Positions 5,434-7,351 of a DNA stretch of 7,351 nucleotides are shown piece by piece. The stretch covers positions 1-7,351 of the forward strand of contig DAIPXZ010000035.1 of NCBI GenBank assembly GCA_036782995.1. Reading direction: 5' to 3'. Every line of letters starts with the position of its first letter. Within the stretch, counting starts at the first letter, position 1. The notes beneath the pieces are model-generated. The model ran no database searches. It had not been told where the DNA came from and saw only the letters and a list, made by a program, of their open reading frames with translations. The stretch comes from DAIPXZ01 sp036782995. GTDB taxonomy: Bacteria > Bacillota > Clostridia > Saccharofermentanales > Saccharofermentanaceae. Made by a program: the position numbers and the translations under genes.

Positions 5434-7272
5434 TTAGCTCGACTTTCTGATACCTATTAGCAAGGACGAAACCTCACTATCGGTAAGTGGTCTTCCCCAG
5501 ATATAGCCTTGAATATAGTCGCAATTGTACTTCTCGAGCAGCTCCAACTGAACCGGATCATCAACGCCTTCAGCGACGACCTTCATATCAATCTGATGTA
5601 CAAGTCCAATAATAGAGCCGACCATCAATCGCTGCGTATCCTTCACGGCCATGTCATCAATGAAAACTTTATCCAGCTTCAACACCTTAATCGGAAGCAT
5701 ATTGAGATAATTTAATGAAGAATAACCCGTACCAAAATCATCAAGCGCAACTGCGATACCCATCGATCTTAGCTCATGGAGCACCTTCACTACATACTCA
5801 ACTGAAGACACCATGACAGACTCCGTGACCTCAAACTCGAGATTCTTCGGATCGCATTGCGTCTTGCTGAGAATACGTTTTACTGACTGAACAAATGACG
5901 GCGACATCAATTGCACAGCGGAAATATTGACAGACATCGTAATATCCCAATCATATTTCTGGCGAATATTGCTGACCTTGCGGCACGCTGCCTCGAGAAC
6001 CCATTCACCGAGCGGAACAATAAATCCGACATCCTCGGCAACTGGAATAAACTCGACCGGACTGACTTCGCCGAACTTTGGCGATTTCCAGCGAGCTAGA
6101 GCTTCAAATCCTCGCAGCTCCTTTGTACGTGTATCGTATTGCGGCTGGTATACCAAATAGAGCTCCTCGTTGCTAATGGAGGAAAGAAGCTTACTCTCAT
6201 ACTTAATACGGCGCAAAATGTCATCCTTCATCTCTTTGCGATAGAATTGCACCATGTTTTTACCGTATTCTTTCGCTTTATACATTGCGGTCTCTGCGCA
6301 TTTCATGAGGTCCGTAGCCGTAAGTCCGTCACTGGGGAATAATGAAATACCGAAGCTCGCACTAATCTTGTATTCGGAATCTTCGACCGTAAACATCTCG
6401 GATAGTGAATCACGCACACTCTCAACATAAGTCAGAATCTCTTCTTCCTTCATCTGGCGTTGAATCAAAAGTGCGAATTCATCACCGCCCCAACGGCCGA
6501 GCATATCATCGTCATGCACCATATTTTTAAGACGAGCCGCAACGGTCTGTAGCATAAGATCGCCGACATGGTGTCCCATCGTGTCATTAATCTGTTTGAA
6601 ATTATCAAGATCCACATAAACCAACGCAAAAGGCATGCGCTTATGCGAAAGCAAGCTAATCAGAAGCTCCATGCGATCAATAATCTTTACGCGATTTGGA
6701 AGCCCCGTAAGCGTATCGTAGTGATTCAGGCGATAAAGGCGTTCTTCATTCTCCTTCATCGCACGGTTATAATCCATGAGAAGAGTATTCTGTCTCGAGG
6801 TCTCCTTTTCTCTTTCTTCTAGCTTCGCATTCGCTTCCTCGAGAGCCTTGGTCTTTTGAAGGTTTCGATTAATCTCCGTTTGAATGCGTTTCGTATAGGC
6901 AAGCATGATAATAACAATAATTAAAGCGACCAACGTCATCATCAATCCATTTATGCCCGCATTATCATGGCGAACAATAATAGAACCCAAAACGGAAATA
7001 ACCTGAAGTCCATTCATGATCAGGATGGTCCAAAATCCGCGTTTCCCTGCCGTTTGTGCAAGTAAAATGCAAGAAATACCCTGAAGCAAGGATACCAATC
7101 CTCGTTGGTCCGGAAAAATCATCGATGCATTCGTAATAGTGCATGCCGAGAAAAAGATAACAAAAATAACTATTCGTAAAACGACATGACTCTCCGTCCC
7201 GAAACCCATAATCTGAGAGTCAAGAAATCGATCTAAAAAAGACTTTCTGGGGGGGACACTTTTACTAGTCAT
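5434..7272 (-). CDS. Membrane-bound GGDEF-EAL protein (diguanylate cyclase/phosphodiesterase)
   Basis: This 612-residue protein controls cyclic di-GMP. Four hydrophobic segments (about 31-53, 57-75, 79-100, 107-127) form an N-terminal membrane unit of no type I recognise. A charged, heptad-like stretch (about 128-180) should be a coiled coil. The GGDEF domain (about 184-345) is complete: DTLTGLPNR (186-194), DLDNFKQIND with metal-binding D221, and GGDEF at 262-266. The product-inhibition RxxD site reads HDDD (253-256), so its arginine is missing. The EAL domain (about 355-608) also looks active: EAL at 390-392, N449 (VNIS), E484 (VTES), DDFGTGYSSL (511-520), K532 and D534 (LKLD), E568 (AEGV) and QGY (588-590). 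Both activities are therefore possible; which prevails cannot be read from sequence. GAGGT (7282-7278) sits five bases before the ATG, supporting the start. The product probably sits in the cytoplasmic membrane with its enzymatic domains inside. A terminator follows the gene. Confidence 0.96.
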   Translation of the reverse strand: MTSKSVPPRKSFLDRFLDSQIMGFGTESHVVLRIVIFVIFFSACTITNASMIFPDQRGLVSLLQGISCILLAQTAGKRGFWTILIMNGLQVISVLGSIIVRHDNAGINGLMMTLVALIIVIIMLAYTKRIQTEINRNLQKTKALEEANAKLEEREKETSRQNTLLMDYNRAMKENEERLYRLNHYDTLTGLPNRVKIIDRMELLISLLSHKRMPFALVYVDLDNFKQINDTMGHHVGDLMLQTVAARLKNMVHDDDMLGRWGGDEFALLIQRQMKEEEILTYVESVRDSLSEMFTVEDSEYKISASFGISLFPSDGLTATDLMKCAETAMYKAKEYGKNMVQFYRKEMKDDILRRIKYESKLLSSISNEELYLVYQPQYDTRTKELRGFEALARWKSPKFGEVSPVEFIPVAEDVGFIVPLGEWVLEAACRKVSNIRQKYDWDITMSVNISAVQLMSPSFVQSVKRILSKTQCDPKNLEFEVTESVMVSSVEYVVKVLHELRSMGIAVALDDFGTGYSSLNYLNMLPIKVLKLDKVFIDDMAVKDTQRLMVGSIIGLVHQIDMKVVAEGVDDPVQLELLEKYNCDYIQGYIWGRPLTDSEVSSLLIGIRKSS

Positions 7273-7315
7273 AATAAACCTCGTTCCTGCCAGACATAGA
7301 ATCCTGCTTATTTCA

Positions 7316-7332
7316 TTATGAATGATTCATAA
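7316..7332. repeat. 17-bp palindrome upstream of the GGDEF-EAL gene, candidate operator
   Basis: TTATGAATGATTCATAA is a perfect inverted repeat with eight-base arms (7316-7323 and 7325-7332) around one central base. It lies 44 bases upstream of the GGDEF-EAL start codon, where a promoter is expected. The size and symmetry suit a dimeric repressor or activator. It is not an ArgR box, in which TGAAT and ATTCA are four bases apart. The regulator is unknown. Confidence 0.5.
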
Positions 7333-7345
7333 AGCATCGCTTTAT
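7329..7345. repeat. Second 17-bp palindrome overlapping the first
   Basis: ATAAAGC (7329-7335) and GCTTTAT (7339-7345) are perfect inverted arms around ATC. It shares four bases with the preceding palindrome. Neither strand has a T run directly after it, so it does not look like a terminator. A TTGATA (minus strand, 7348-7343), five of six matches to a -35 element, overlaps its outer arm, but no matching -10 follows at 16-18 bases. Confidence 0.45.
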
Positions 7346-7351
7346 CAAAAA

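Noticed and set aside
7285..7335. A promoter for the GGDEF-EAL gene of the form TTCATA - 18 - TATGTC
   Set aside because: Only four and three of six bases match the consensus hexamers, so it is no better than chance in such A/T-rich DNA; the real promoter may lie at or beyond the window edge.

Overview
The window is a chromosomal segment carrying four complete protein genes, all tightly spaced and flanked by recognisable promoters and intrinsic terminators. No RNA genes, insertion sequences, CRISPR arrays or phage genes were seen. The base composition (mid-40s % GC by eye), strong GAGGTGA/GGAGG-type ribosome binding sites, hairpin-plus-T-run terminators, and zinc-ribbon membrane proteins together suggest a member of the Bacillota (Clostridia or Negativicutes-like). 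That placement is inference; nothing in the window fixes the genus.

Layout. Positions 1-146 hold only a GC-rich hairpin terminator. Gene 1 (147-1106, minus) is a membrane protein with an N-terminal zinc ribbon, a long Ser/Thr/Lys-rich linker and five or six membrane segments (Yip1-like). Gene 2 (1279-2598, plus) is a PlsC-type 1-acyl-glycerol-3-phosphate acyltransferase with an embedded second zinc ribbon and an extra C-terminal domain. Genes 1 and 2 diverge from a 172-bp region in which two promoters, each with a perfect TATAAT and 17-bp spacing, use practically the same six bases as their -35 elements on opposite strands. Gene 2 converges on gene 3 across a bidirectional terminator.

Gene 3 (2705-5314, minus) is the most unusual item: one 869-residue reading frame joining a complete xylose-isomerase-like TIM barrel to a complete AMP-forming acyl-CoA synthetase through an Ala/Pro-rich linker. 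Gene 4 (5434-7272, minus), upstream of gene 3 and ended by its own terminator, is a four-helix membrane protein with a coiled coil and GGDEF and EAL domains, which makes or breaks cyclic di-GMP. Its upstream region at the right edge of the window holds two overlapping 17-bp palindromes.

How the genes may work together: genes 2 and 3 both handle activated fatty acyl groups (gene 3 would make acyl-CoA, gene 2 would transfer acyl groups to a glycerolipid), and genes 1, 2 and 4 act at the membrane. They do not form a single operon, so a shared pathway is only a suggestion from proximity.
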